From Paenibacillus xylanilyticus (GTDB lineage: Bacteria > Bacillota > Bacilli > Paenibacillales > Paenibacillaceae): DNA of 64,000 nucleotides. The DNA lies in assembly GCF_009664365.1 (NCBI RefSeq), contig NZ_CP044310.1:4095001-4159000 (forward strand), read 5' to 3'. Of the stretch, positions 7,990-16,511 are shown piece after piece (the stretch's first letter is position 1; every line of letters starts with the position of its first letter). Below the pieces are notes generated by a model, which made no database searches, was not told where the DNA came from, and was given only the letters and a program-made list of their open reading frames with translations. The position numbers were made by a program, and so were the translations under genes.

Positions 7990-8691
7990 ATGAGCAGGGA
8001 AAACAAAGATACGGCAGCAGAGTTTCTTCAACAGTTCCCCATTTTCCAGGATCTAAGTCCTGAGGAATTGAAGCAGGTGGAGGATATCGCCATTTCCCGA
8101 TCCATTCATAAAAAAGCGGTTATTTTTTCCGAAGGCACCGAAAAGGAAGCTGTATTTTTTATCCGAACGGGTATCGTAAAAGCGTTTAAAACAGATGAGA
8201 ATGGGCATGAGCAGATCGTTTCCTTTTTGAAAACGGGAGACATGTTTCCGCATACCGGGTTCTTCAATGCCCATCCTTATCCTGCTACAGCAGAAGCCAT
8301 CACGCCTGTGGAACTGATTGCGATCCCTGTCAGGCTGTTTGAACGCCTTATGCTAAATACACCAACCATTGCGATCAAAATCATGCGGGTGCTCGGTGAT
8401 AAAATTCGCGAACTGCAGGATAAACTGCAGGTGCTATCCGGTCAAGACGTCCGTAATCGTGTGCTCTCCTTCCTGCTGATGTTAGCTGAGCAGCACGGTC
8501 AGCCTTCCGGTCACAAAATCATTATCAACTTGCCCATGACACATCAGGAATTCGCCAATTCCATTGGCACGACCAGGGAAACAGCCAATCGTTTGTTGAA
8601 TCAGCTCACGAAGGAGAATCTGCTTGAAGTAGATCGAAAACAGATCATTATCCATGATCTTCAGGCCTTAAAGGATTTACGTGATACTTGA
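7990..8691 (+). CDS. Crp/Fnr-family transcription regulator, 233 aa
   Basis: The N-terminal cyclic-nucleotide-type beta-barrel (about residues 10-125) has the family pattern FSEGTEKEAVFFIRTGIVKA and a long dimer helix (IAIKIMRVLGDKIRELQDKL). The C-terminal winged helix contains MTHQEFANSIGTTRETANRL, whose second helix (GTTRETANR) is the DNA-reading helix. There are no cysteines, so it is not an iron-sulfur FNR-type oxygen sensor, and the ligand is unknown. GAAAGGA precedes the start. TTG at 7987 and ATG at 7990 are both possible, and ATG is preferred. It is convergent with the NAD-kinase-like gene, with only 24 bp between the stops. Confidence 0.9.
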   Translation: MSRENKDTAAEFLQQFPIFQDLSPEELKQVEDIAISRSIHKKAVIFSEGTEKEAVFFIRTGIVKAFKTDENGHEQIVSFLKTGDMFPHTGFFNAHPYPATAEAITPVELIAIPVRLFERLMLNTPTIAIKIMRVLGDKIRELQDKLQVLSGQDVRNRVLSFLLMLAEQHGQPSGHKIIINLPMTHQEFANSIGTTRETANRLLNQLTKENLLEVDRKQIIIHDLQALKDLRDT

Positions 8692-8715
8692 ACAATCTTT
8701 GATGGCAATAAACGA

Positions 8716-9741
8716 TTAAACGACAAGACGCCCCCGCTTCTCTGCCAGACCAATGGTGGCCTCCACCCCCGAGTTGAATTCTAGAAAGTCCTGTTCCACA
8801 CCATCGCTAAAAATGACCCCATCTTCAGGCATTTGCGATACGATGCGCAGGGGCTGTTTCGGATGAACCTGACCAAACACCAGGTTAACTGCTGTTGTCC
8901 GGCTCGGGAACGGTTCACGAACTGTAAAGTACAAATAGGGCGCATCCCACCCAAAGTTCTCTCCTTGATTCCCGCGGGTAACCGGACTAAAAGCGTTAAC
9001 ATCATTATTGATGTGCATATGCTTCCAAGCTTCGGACCCCACAATGCCGGCTGCTCCAGCCAGCACACTCTTGAACCAGCCTGTCGATCCGAGCCCTGTG
9101 GAAACTATAATACCGCTTGATGACTGCTGTTCTACCGAGGAGCCCAGACGGACCTCATACCTGGCTGAGACATGGGTCTTCCGTCCGATGAACAGATCGT
9201 TCACCCCGTACAGAAACTGTCCGTCGTTAAGTTCCACTTTTGCCAAGGTTACTTCTTTCAAGGAACGCTGCCTGCGCATGACATCCGGGATAATCATCTT
9301 CAGATCCTCTACCGTAAAAGGAAGAAGTACGCCATCCCATCGCATGGGATCGGGATTCACGCCGATGAGCGGCTGTTCCGTCACATATTTGAGCGTATTC
9401 GCCACCAGTCCATCCTGCCCTACAACCACAACGATGTCCTGTTCTCCGAATATAAAATTGGGCACATGTTCCCGGTCAATGGTCTGTACCCGGCCGAGTT
9501 GACCCAGCTGATGCTGGGCCTGCAGCACGGCATGTCGATAACGTCGATCTTCCTCAATATAATCACTGAAATCGGCACCAAGACGTTCAATGTAAAATTG
9601 AGCCTGCTGCACCGTGTTATAACGCACCACGAGTTCTTCCAATCTTGTTCTCCGTTTGACCAGAATCAGCTTGGCATCACCAAGATGGTTTTGGTCAGCA
9701 TGCTGTGTACGTGAAGATTTATTGGAGTTCCCCAGTCTCAT
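8716..9741 (-). CDS. NAD-kinase-like (ATP-NAD kinase superfamily) protein, 341 aa
   Basis: The fold of NAD kinase is visible in order: GQDGL (residues 108-112) at the place of the GGDGT nucleotide loop, NDLFIG (181-186) at the NE/ND substrate motif, and STGLGSTGW (214-222) at the STPxGSTAY motif. The first about 100 residues are an extra helical domain not found in short bacterial NAD kinases (about 265-300 aa). The GGDG to GQDG change may alter catalysis or substrate. The ATG has GGAGG 9 nt upstream and overlaps the SPFH gene by 4 bp, so the two are coupled. It may phosphorylate NAD or a related molecule, or only bind it. Confidence 0.75.
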   Translation of the reverse strand: MRLGNSNKSSRTQHADQNHLGDAKLILVKRRTRLEELVVRYNTVQQAQFYIERLGADFSDYIEEDRRYRHAVLQAQHQLGQLGRVQTIDREHVPNFIFGEQDIVVVVGQDGLVANTLKYVTEQPLIGVNPDPMRWDGVLLPFTVEDLKMIIPDVMRRQRSLKEVTLAKVELNDGQFLYGVNDLFIGRKTHVSARYEVRLGSSVEQQSSSGIIVSTGLGSTGWFKSVLAGAAGIVGSEAWKHMHINNDVNAFSPVTRGNQGENFGWDAPYLYFTVREPFPSRTTAVNLVFGQVHPKQPLRIVSQMPEDGVIFSDGVEQDFLEFNSGVEATIGLAEKRGRLVV

Positions 9742-10778
9742 CGTGCATGGCCTCCCTTCTCTCTTCCAGGTGTCGACATTAAGCCCTGCAGCAGATCAGG
9801 CGAAATGTTGAGCTGACCAATTTTCCCTGCATTCTCTGCCAATTCCTGAAATGCCAGCGCAATTAGCTTATCCGAGTTCATTCCCATATTAGCCATTGCT
9901 TGAAGCACATTCGGTTCAACATCCTGCAAAGATCTCATAACAGCAGCAATTTCATAGGCTTTCGCGTCCGCTTCAGCATTTTGGTTGGCAATGGTCAATT
10001 CAATGAGCTGCTGTCTCCGTTCCTCCATGGCCGTGTTGAATTGAAGCTGCTCCTGCTCCATTTCATTTTCTTTCTGTTTGACCGATCGCTCCGCCTGTAA
10101 CTGTGTCTCCCTGATCTGCTGCTTTTTCGTTTCCACAGCTATTTCCGTATTGAGCTCGTTTTCCTTCACTCGTCTCTCCTGCTCAATGGAGGCATTGCGG
10201 CGCACATATAATGCTTCATCCGCTTGACGTAAAATTTCTTCTCTTGCCTGTGCCTCCAGCGCCCGCATCGTTTCCTTATTCGGCAAAATGGCCAGAATGG
10301 ATAGACTCATCAGCTCAACGCCCAATTTTTCAAGCTCCTCACTTTGCACCACTTCGCGCTTCATGCTGCTTGCAAGCCGTTCACTGGATTGAATGGCCTC
10401 CTTCAATGGCATCTGCTCCAAGTGCTTCTTGGTTAATACTTTGGCAGTCGTAATCACACGTTGATCAAGCTTGCCAGGATCGTCAGAGATATATTTGTTT
10501 TTGCGTAAGTTGTACGTGTAATTTAAGCTTTGCGTTATTTTCAGGTAATCCACGATGCGGTAGCTCAATTGGCCCTGAACCGTCACCGTTTGATAGTCCG
10601 CCGTAATTTCTTCGAACATAAACGGAACATCGACGGATGATACAGGCAGGACAACAACCGACGTTGTAGGCTCATAATAATAAAAGGACAGTCCTACACC
10701 TTCACGCTGCACCTTGCCATTTTTAATTTTCATTACATATTCACTGGGTTGAAACTTCACGAATCGGAATCCAAACAT
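9738..10778 (-). CDS. SPFH/Band-7 domain protein, 346 aa
   Basis: The first about 190 residues match a Band-7/SPFH domain: EYVMKIKNGKVQREG, then VPFMFEEITADYQTVTVQGQ and LSYRI. They are followed by a long charged coiled coil (about 175-270, rich in Glu/Gln/Arg) and a Met/Leu-rich C-terminal oligomerisation tail. No transmembrane or signal segment is present, unlike flotillins, so it may assemble on the inner membrane face or in the cytosol. GGGG lies 8 nt before the ATG. It is the first gene of a two-gene operon with the NAD-kinase-like gene, under the promoter/operator at 10824-10861. SPFH proteins scaffold membrane or stress complexes; the partner here is unknown. Confidence 0.82.
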   Translation of the reverse strand: MFGFRFVKFQPSEYVMKIKNGKVQREGVGLSFYYYEPTTSVVVLPVSSVDVPFMFEEITADYQTVTVQGQLSYRIVDYLKITQSLNYTYNLRKNKYISDDPGKLDQRVITTAKVLTKKHLEQMPLKEAIQSSERLASSMKREVVQSEELEKLGVELMSLSILAILPNKETMRALEAQAREEILRQADEALYVRRNASIEQERRVKENELNTEIAVETKKQQIRETQLQAERSVKQKENEMEQEQLQFNTAMEERRQQLIELTIANQNAEADAKAYEIAAVMRSLQDVEPNVLQAMANMGMNSDKLIALAFQELAENAGKIGQLNISPDLLQGLMSTPGREKGGHAR

Positions 10779-10823
10779 CGTTCATTCCCCATTTCTTAAT
10801 ATTGTCATTATGATATTATCGAA

Positions 10824-10861
10824 ATGATAACAAACAACGATGATAATGTCAATATGACATT
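10824..10861 (-). promoter_or_regulatory. promoter with palindromic operator for the SPFH operon
   Basis: On the minus strand TTGACA (10847-10852) and TATCAT (10824-10829) are 17 nt apart, a near-consensus sigma-A promoter. A perfect palindrome AATGTCAATATGACATT (10845-10861, 7-bp arms, 3-nt centre) covers the -35 box. A protein bound there would block RNA polymerase, so the site looks like a repressor operator. The regulator is not identified. Confidence 0.65.
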
Positions 10862-10882
10862 AATGAACTCCTAAAAAATAAA

Positions 10883-10918
10883 AGACCCGTCTCTTGGCCG
10901 CAGCCTTAAGACAGGTCT
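10883..10918 (-). terminator. terminator of the GH53 gene
   Basis: The minus strand forms a stem from AGACCTGTCTT paired with AAGAGACGGGTCT around a GC-rich loop. It is followed by a run TTTATTTTTT at 10872-10882. It lies about 20 bp after the GH53 stop codon. Confidence 0.85.
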
Positions 10919-10939
10919 ATATTTCATTGCTTCACTATA

Positions 10940-13900
10940 TCAATATAGCAGTTCCATCATTCTGGCGACGACAACAGCACCTTGTGCACGGTTAGCCGTC
11001 TGTTTGGGAGCGAAGTTTCCATCGCCCATGCCCTTCAATAAACCTAACTGCTGCATGGATGACACGGCTTGCTTCGCATAACCTGCTATATCTTCGTTAT
11101 CCCTGAACTCCCCAGTGGATACATCCAAATCGGACGTTGCATCCTGCTTCACAGCTTGCATGGCACGTTCCAGGATAACCGCCATTTCTTCACGGGTAAC
11201 CCGCTCATGCACTCCAAACGATCCGTCAGGGCGTCCCTGAATAATGTTCATCTCCAAACCTAGACGAATCGAATCCGTATACCATTGTCCTTCGGATACA
11301 TCACTTAACATATATCCGGTTTTGTTCGGAACATGAGACTCACCAATTCCCTGCACAACCATATGCAAGAACTGGGCTCTGGTCAGCTCACCCAACGGAT
11401 CGAAACGGTTACCGGACATTCCGGAGACAATTCCTTTAGCATACAAACTTTTCACTTCATTTACTGCCCAAGAATGTGCTTGTATATCCGTCAAAGGCAC
11501 ATTCATCTCTACAATTACGAATGAACCGGATTGAAGCGGCTTGAACGTCATGACCTGTGCAGAATCATCATAAGCGGAATACAGAACTGTCTTCATCTGA
11601 CCATCTGGCGATAAGGATTGAACAACGGGAACTGTATTCGCTGTCTCCGGTTTAGCTATATCCGAAAATGCGATCTCAATCGCTCGATCCGTCCAAGGCA
11701 GCACTTTGCCATCCACCAACAGTTTGACGTCGATAACGGAGTGATTACCGATCACTGCTTTTTGCTGCTTGGATAGATTCGCAGTGGATCCCTTCGATAT
11801 CACCACATCCAGTGTTTTGGCAGTCGATGCATGCATCTCCTGAAGTGATTTCATCGGTATGCGTACCGATGTCTGGCCCACTCTCAGTTCCAGTGTCTGT
11901 AACGCCTGCGTCTGAACCCATGCTCCAACAGGCAATTGGAATGTGACTGCTTGGTATGGCTCAGCAACGTCTGCGACCAAACGCAGCTGTTGGTTTCCTG
12001 CTTCCAGCCCTTTAACCAATTGAATCAGCTGCTCTTCGTTCAGTGAAACAGAATACTGATCTTTCCCGGTCAAAACTCCTTTGATTAGGGTAGAACCCTT
12101 TTCGGTCTGATGTTCCGTTTCAGGTCCAGGTACTGTAACCGCTGGATTTCCTGGTGAGGATGGTTGTGACGGTTGGACTGGTTGCGATGGTCCAGAGGTT
12201 GACTCCTGCCGGACCAACTGACGCATGGCTTCTTTTAATGCACTGTCCGCTTCACTGATATTCTGAACTGAAGCTTCGATATCGTCCATCCATTCCTTGG
12301 CTGTAGTCAGCGCCTCCTCCAATCTGCTCCAACTCGCAGCCGTGTATTGATTTTGCTGAAGCTTGGACGCGGAGTCCACGGTCATCTGAAGAGCAGTTTT
12401 GTCTGCAGGGAATGTTCCATATGCCTCAAAATCCATGAATCCTACCCATGTCGAACCAGCCGTGATGGTAACCCGAATATAACGTGCCTGAGTGTTTTCC
12501 GGCAGTATGTGCCTTGGACTGGTGGATACAACGACATCGCTTGTGGTATCCACCACCGTGACATAATTTTCATTGTCTTCAGAAACTTCGATTCTGTATT
12601 TGATGCCTCCACTCCACATGGACATTTCTAACTTACGAATATTGGCAATGGTGCCCAGGTCCACCTGCCACCAGCTGCCTACACTTTGATCCGTTCCCCA
12701 TGATGTATTCGGGTTGCTGTCAATCGCCCCGTCAGGTGAGTTACTCTGTCCGCCGCCTGTTCCTGCACTCGTGGAGGCTGTTGCTGTCTTCCCTGTTGTT
12801 AAGGCTTCGAGTTGAACAAGGTCACGACCGGCTTGCTGAAGCTGTTCCAGTGCTCGATTAACTTCAGACTGGATGGCATCAGGTTTGTCTCTTACCACAA
12901 TGGCTGCCTGCAGCGCCGTCTGCAAAAGGCTCCAGCTTCGGTAAGTATACGATGATTCACTCTGCTGCTGAGTCTCTTCGATGAGCTGTATAAGCAGAGT
13001 CTTGTCTACATCGGACAAACCCTGAATGGCTTTCTCCAAATGAATTACTGCCTGATTCACTTCGGTCTGGGTCGCTCTTGGATCAGCCAGTACTTGTTTA
13101 GCCTTGACGAGAGCTTTGCTAAAAACGGCCCATGTTGCCATTGACCAATCTGCTTCATGGTATGATTCAGCTTCTGCAATTTTGCCTTCAAGCGCCTTCC
13201 GATCAGCCGGAATAACTTCAAGCTGCTGCATAACGGCTTCGAGTGCTGCTGCAGCTTCATCAGTCTCCTGTTGTGTCAGAACCTCTGAGGTATAGGCTTT
13301 ATGATATGTGTTCTTCGCTGTCTGAATGGCTGGTGCCAGGGTTATCCAGCTAGACGGCGTATAATCAGAAGCCACCATTTCACTTCCGCGTTTAATGGCT
13401 GCCCATAATTGCTGGCGGTCTACAGGCAGGGTATCCATCCCTCGTTTGTACACATTCAGTGATTCCAAGGCACGACCTTCGAACGAGTACCCTCCATTGG
13501 CAGGGTACTCATCATAGTCAAACATGGCATGGTTCTCCCATGCATCTCCCTCTGAAGCAATCCAACCCACATTGGCGGCAATCCATGCCGGCTCCCAGTA
13601 GAAGAAGCCCGCTCCACGACCATGAGGAACTTCTGCAATCATATCCATAATGCCGGCGATGGCATCATGCTGACCTTGCACCGTAGCCGGGAAAGTCGCA
13701 CCTCCCACATTCAGCGCCTCTGGACTGCCAATGATGTTGCCGTGGGCATCTCCATTTTTGTAGGAAAACGGATATGAGGTCTCGGCAATGATTACGTCTT
13801 TTTTATATTTGGCGGAGACTGTATTCATTGTCTTCCGTACGTCTGCGAAGGTTCCATGCCAGAACGGATAGTAGGATAACCCAATGATGTCATACTTCAG

Positions 13901-15259
13901 TCCGCGCTTCTCCAGTTCTCCAAAGTACCAATCGAACAGCTCCGGTTTGCCGCCTTCTGCCAGATGAATCATGATCTGAACCTGATCTCCACCATCAACA
14001 GCGCGCACCCCATCTACACCGCTCTTCAGCAAGGCAACATTCTCATCAAAATTCACATTGCTGTTCAGGCCATTTAGAACACCGCTGTTAATTTCGTTCC
14101 CGATCTGAACCATGTCCGGCATGGCACCGGAGGATTTCATCTCACCTACGACTTCAGACGTATAATTGAATACCGCCTGTTTCAGTTCTTCAAAGGATAA
14201 GCCCTCCCATGCCTTCGGCCGAAGCTGCTGACCTGGATGAGCCCACTCATCGGAATAATGGAAATCCAGCAGGATCTTCATTCCCTTTTCCTTAACACGT
14301 TTAGCTAGTCGAATTACATCATCTTTATCATTGTATCCACCTGACTTCTGTGGATCATTCCACAGTCGGAGACGAACATAGTTCACGCCGCGGTCCTTAA
14401 GGATGTCGAGCAGATCCCTTTCCGTCCCATTACTGTCCAGATATTTACCGCCATTGTCTTCAATTGCCGTTAAGGTTGAGATGTCCACCCCACGTACAAA
14501 ATCATTCCGGTATCCCCCAACCTGAATATTAGCTACCGGTTGAGTAGGCGCTCCATATACATCCCCCGTAACCGTGAAGCTTCCAGCGGAAGAATATTGA
14601 ATCGGATCTATCGCCTTCCATGACACGGGAACATCTGCCGTCTTTCCATTTGCATAATGAGCCTGCACTTCAGCAGGCATTACGGGTGCAATACCTTTTA
14701 GGGTGGAAACAGTAATTGGAGAATACGATGTAATAAGTTCTGGCGTAAGCCCCTCTTCTTGCCCCCAGACTTTCAATTCGGCAATGCCTGGCCACCAATC
14801 TGTTCCAGCATAATATGGAATCGTAACCTTCACATACCTCACGTCGTTAGCCTGAAAACTCACCTTCGCGATGTCTTCTGCTGTTTCGTTCGTTCGTTGA
14901 TCTGCAGCCGTTGTCCATAGAGCGCCATCTGCTGACACTTCAATATGGTACTGTACCACCTGGCCTTTATCTTTCCATGTCACCTCAGCTCCCGATACCT
15001 GGTACGTTCCTCCCAGATCGACCATTAACCAATGAGGCTGCTCCGCTTCATTCCTGCTGTCTGCACTCCATTTGGTGTCGGCGCTCCCGTCCACGGCATT
15101 TTCCTTGTTGCCATTGTATTGCAGATCTTCTGCACTCACGGTAACCTGTTTATTCAATGCAACGTTTACCCCTGCTGCCCCAGCCGGACGTACCCAGAAG
15201 CCCAACTCACAGAACAGCATGAGTAAGACCAGGCAGCCGCTTATGTATTTCTTGTTCAC
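10940..15259 (-). CDS. secreted modular GH53 endo-beta-1,4-galactanase with SLH anchor, 1439 aa
   Basis: The enzyme is predicted to cleave beta-1,4-galactan side chains of pectin at the cell surface. In order: signal peptide (1-28); discoidin/F5-8 type C module (about 31-165); Ig-like linker (about 175-248); GH53 catalytic domain (about 252-605) with acid/base Glu389 in QIGNEINSG and nucleophile Glu493 in IIAETSYPF; FIVAR-type helical repeats (about 614-830); a second F5/8 type C module; another FIVAR unit; a Pro/Ser linker; a beta domain; and three SLH repeats in the last about 170 residues that bind the cell wall. The upstream ATG at 15292 has no ribosome site, whereas GTG at 15259 has GGGGGAG 7 nt before it. 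A cre-like promoter suggests repression by good carbon sources. Confidence 0.92.
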   Translation of the reverse strand: MNKKYISGCLVLLMLFCELGFWVRPAGAAGVNVALNKQVTVSAEDLQYNGNKENAVDGSADTKWSADSRNEAEQPHWLMVDLGGTYQVSGAEVTWKDKGQVVQYHIEVSADGALWTTAADQRTNETAEDIAKVSFQANDVRYVKVTIPYYAGTDWWPGIAELKVWGQEEGLTPELITSYSPITVSTLKGIAPVMPAEVQAHYANGKTADVPVSWKAIDPIQYSSAGSFTVTGDVYGAPTQPVANIQVGGYRNDFVRGVDISTLTAIEDNGGKYLDSNGTERDLLDILKDRGVNYVRLRLWNDPQKSGGYNDKDDVIRLAKRVKEKGMKILLDFHYSDEWAHPGQQLRPKAWEGLSFEELKQAVFNYTSEVVGEMKSSGAMPDMVQIGNEINSGVLNGLNSNVNFDENVALLKSGVDGVRAVDGGDQVQIMIHLAEGGKPELFDWYFGELEKRGLKYDIIGLSYYPFWHGTFADVRKTMNTVSAKYKKDVIIAETSYPFSYKNGDAHGNIIGSPEALNVGGATFPATVQGQHDAIAGIMDMIAEVPHGRGAGFFYWEPAWIAANVGWIASEGDAWENHAMFDYDEYPANGGYSFEGRALESLNVYKRGMDTLPVDRQQLWAAIKRGSEMVASDYTPSSWITLAPAIQTAKNTYHKAYTSEVLTQQETDEAAAALEAVMQQLEVIPADRKALEGKIAEAESYHEADWSMATWAVFSKALVKAKQVLADPRATQTEVNQAVIHLEKAIQGLSDVDKTLLIQLIEETQQQSESSYTYRSWSLLQTALQAAIVVRDKPDAIQSEVNRALEQLQQAGRDLVQLEALTTGKTATASTSAGTGGGQSNSPDGAIDSNPNTSWGTDQSVGSWWQVDLGTIANIRKLEMSMWSGGIKYRIEVSEDNENYVTVVDTTSDVVVSTSPRHILPENTQARYIRVTITAGSTWVGFMDFEAYGTFPADKTALQMTVDSASKLQQNQYTAASWSRLEEALTTAKEWMDDIEASVQNISEADSALKEAMRQLVRQESTSGPSQPVQPSQPSSPGNPAVTVPGPETEHQTEKGSTLIKGVLTGKDQYSVSLNEEQLIQLVKGLEAGNQQLRLVADVAEPYQAVTFQLPVGAWVQTQALQTLELRVGQTSVRIPMKSLQEMHASTAKTLDVVISKGSTANLSKQQKAVIGNHSVIDVKLLVDGKVLPWTDRAIEIAFSDIAKPETANTVPVVQSLSPDGQMKTVLYSAYDDSAQVMTFKPLQSGSFVIVEMNVPLTDIQAHSWAVNEVKSLYAKGIVSGMSGNRFDPLGELTRAQFLHMVVQGIGESHVPNKTGYMLSDVSEGQWYTDSIRLGLEMNIIQGRPDGSFGVHERVTREEMAVILERAMQAVKQDATSDLDVSTGEFRDNEDIAGYAKQAVSSMQQLGLLKGMGDGNFAPKQTANRAQGAVVVARMMELLY

Positions 15260-15311
15260 TCTTGATCTCCCCCTTTTCGATTGACTGAACATGATTGAAT
15301 CAATGATGAAA

Positions 15312-15340
15312 TCTATACTATTGTAAGCGCTTTAGATCAA
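15312..15340 (-). promoter_or_regulatory. promoter with cre-like site for the GH53 gene
   Basis: TTGATC (15335-15340) and TATAGA (15312-15317) on the minus strand are 17 nt apart. Within the spacer lies TGTAAGCGCTTTAG (15322-15335), which matches the CcpA cre consensus except at its last two positions. This would place the galactanase under carbon catabolite repression. Inferred from sequence match and from the usual control of such enzymes. Confidence 0.55.
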
Positions 15341-15473
15341 GCAGGAACACGGCATTTTCCAAAGGAAACAGCAGTTATTTCAAACAGTTTAATATCATTT
15401 GCTGCTAGCCGAACCCCCCGGACCATTGAGTCTCTCTGCTTCTCCTGTGTTAGAACAACGCCGTAACGCAAAA
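15341..15473. other. intergenic stretch between GH53 promoter and YceI terminator
   Basis: Together with its flanking sites this fills the 346-bp gap between the GH53 start and the YceI stop. No gene, RNA or further repeat is seen in it. Confidence 0.5.
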
Positions 15474-15511
15474 AAACCTGACCCTTTGCCTACGGCATCT
15501 GGGACAGGTTT
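15474..15511 (-). terminator. terminator downstream of the YceI gene
   Basis: The minus strand reads AAACCTGTCCC, a 16-nt loop, then GGGTCAGGTTTTTTT. The stem has 10-11 pairs with one mismatch and a T run. It lies about 95 bp after the yceI-like stop. Confidence 0.75.
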
Positions 15512-15605
15512 ACTATTTGTATTATTCCTTCCGATGGGACGGGATCAACAGTAATCCTATTTTGAATTCAGGATCCGTGTCTTGTCCGTTTCATGAACAA
15601 ATCAC

Positions 15606-16322
15606 TTATTTGTCAAGCTTCAGTTCCAGTTGGACCTGAATATCATTCTCTGTGGATAATACAACAGAGTGAGGGTTCTCCATACCGAAGTCTTCGAAAG
15701 TTACCGTCGTCGTGGCAGACAGCAGTACCTGACCATTTTCATAGGCAGCCTTTGCATCAAAAGTAACCTCTTTTTCGACGCCTTTAACCGTAAGGGTACC
15801 GTTCATTTTAAAATCCACGGTTTGCCCTGCAGTCCATTCCGCTGGCATGCCTTCAAAAGAAGTGGCCGTAAAAGTCGCTTGCGGATGTGTACTAACATCG
15901 AAGAAATCAGCTTCTTTCACGTGACCATCGCGCTGACTGTTACCCGAATCAATTCCGCTCATCTCAATCTGACCTTCCGCTTTCATCTGGGAAGCATCGT
16001 CCACATTAATCGCCCAGGTTCCGCTTACCTGCTCGTCCACAAAATTGACGGTCTCCTGTGATGTCGTTACCGAGAAATACACCTTCGAGCCTTCGCTGAT
16101 GGTCCAATCCCCGTTTAATTGCTCCGCGCCTGCTGCTGCTTCATTAGCAACCGTCGTACCTGTGCCTGCTTCCGTTGTGGATGCTGCGGTGCTTGCTGGT
16201 AGTACCTGCTCAATATCTACGTTGTTTCCCATATAACTGTTAGCGAAATAGTAACCTCCGCCCCCAAGAATTGCGATTGCTGCGACGCCGGATATCACCC
16301 ATGTTTTTGTCTTTTTGTTCAT
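15606..16322 (-). CDS. YceI-family lipocalin-like protein, membrane-anchored, 238 aa
   Basis: A basic start and one hydrophobic helix (about residues 6-28, containing GVAAIAILGGGGYYF) anchor the protein outside the membrane. A Thr/Ala-rich spacer follows (about 38-68). From about residue 70 the YceI fold is clear: GDWTISEGSKVYFSV, SGTWAINV, the DGHVKEADFFDVSTHPQATF core, and LTVKGVEKEVTFDAK. YceI proteins are beta-barrels that bind isoprenoid-type lipids. The ATG at 16322 has GGAGGAG upstream; the earlier TTG overlaps that site and is rejected. The gene is divergent from a two-component system, which may control it. Confidence 0.88.
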   Translation of the reverse strand: MNKKTKTWVISGVAAIAILGGGGYYFANSYMGNNVDIEQVLPASTAASTTEAGTGTTVANEAAAGAEQLNGDWTISEGSKVYFSVTTSQETVNFVDEQVSGTWAINVDDASQMKAEGQIEMSGIDSGNSQRDGHVKEADFFDVSTHPQATFTATSFEGMPAEWTAGQTVDFKMNGTLTVKGVEKEVTFDAKAAYENGQVLLSATTTVTFEDFGMENPHSVVLSTENDIQVQLELKLDK

Positions 16323-16445
16323 CTCTATCTCCTCCAATTGGTCATTGTTTAAGTTGGTTGTTGCAAGAATCTTATCAACCCAATGTGTCAGGATGACGTC
16401 AAAATGGTTGAAAGCTTCATTCTTTTTCTGAAAATATTTGCCTAA

Positions 16446-16474
16446 TTGGCTTTAAGCTCCGGCTCATGTAAAAT
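16446..16474 (+). promoter_or_regulatory. promoter of the response regulator/kinase operon
   Basis: TTGGCT (16446-16451) and TAAAAT (16469-16474) are 17 nt apart. Transcription should start near 16481, leaving a leader of about 30 nt. This supports the TTG start at 16512 and rules out a more upstream start codon. Confidence 0.6.
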
Positions 16475-16511
16475 CAGTACACAAGCTTATGTCGTGAAAG
16501 GAGACACCTTC

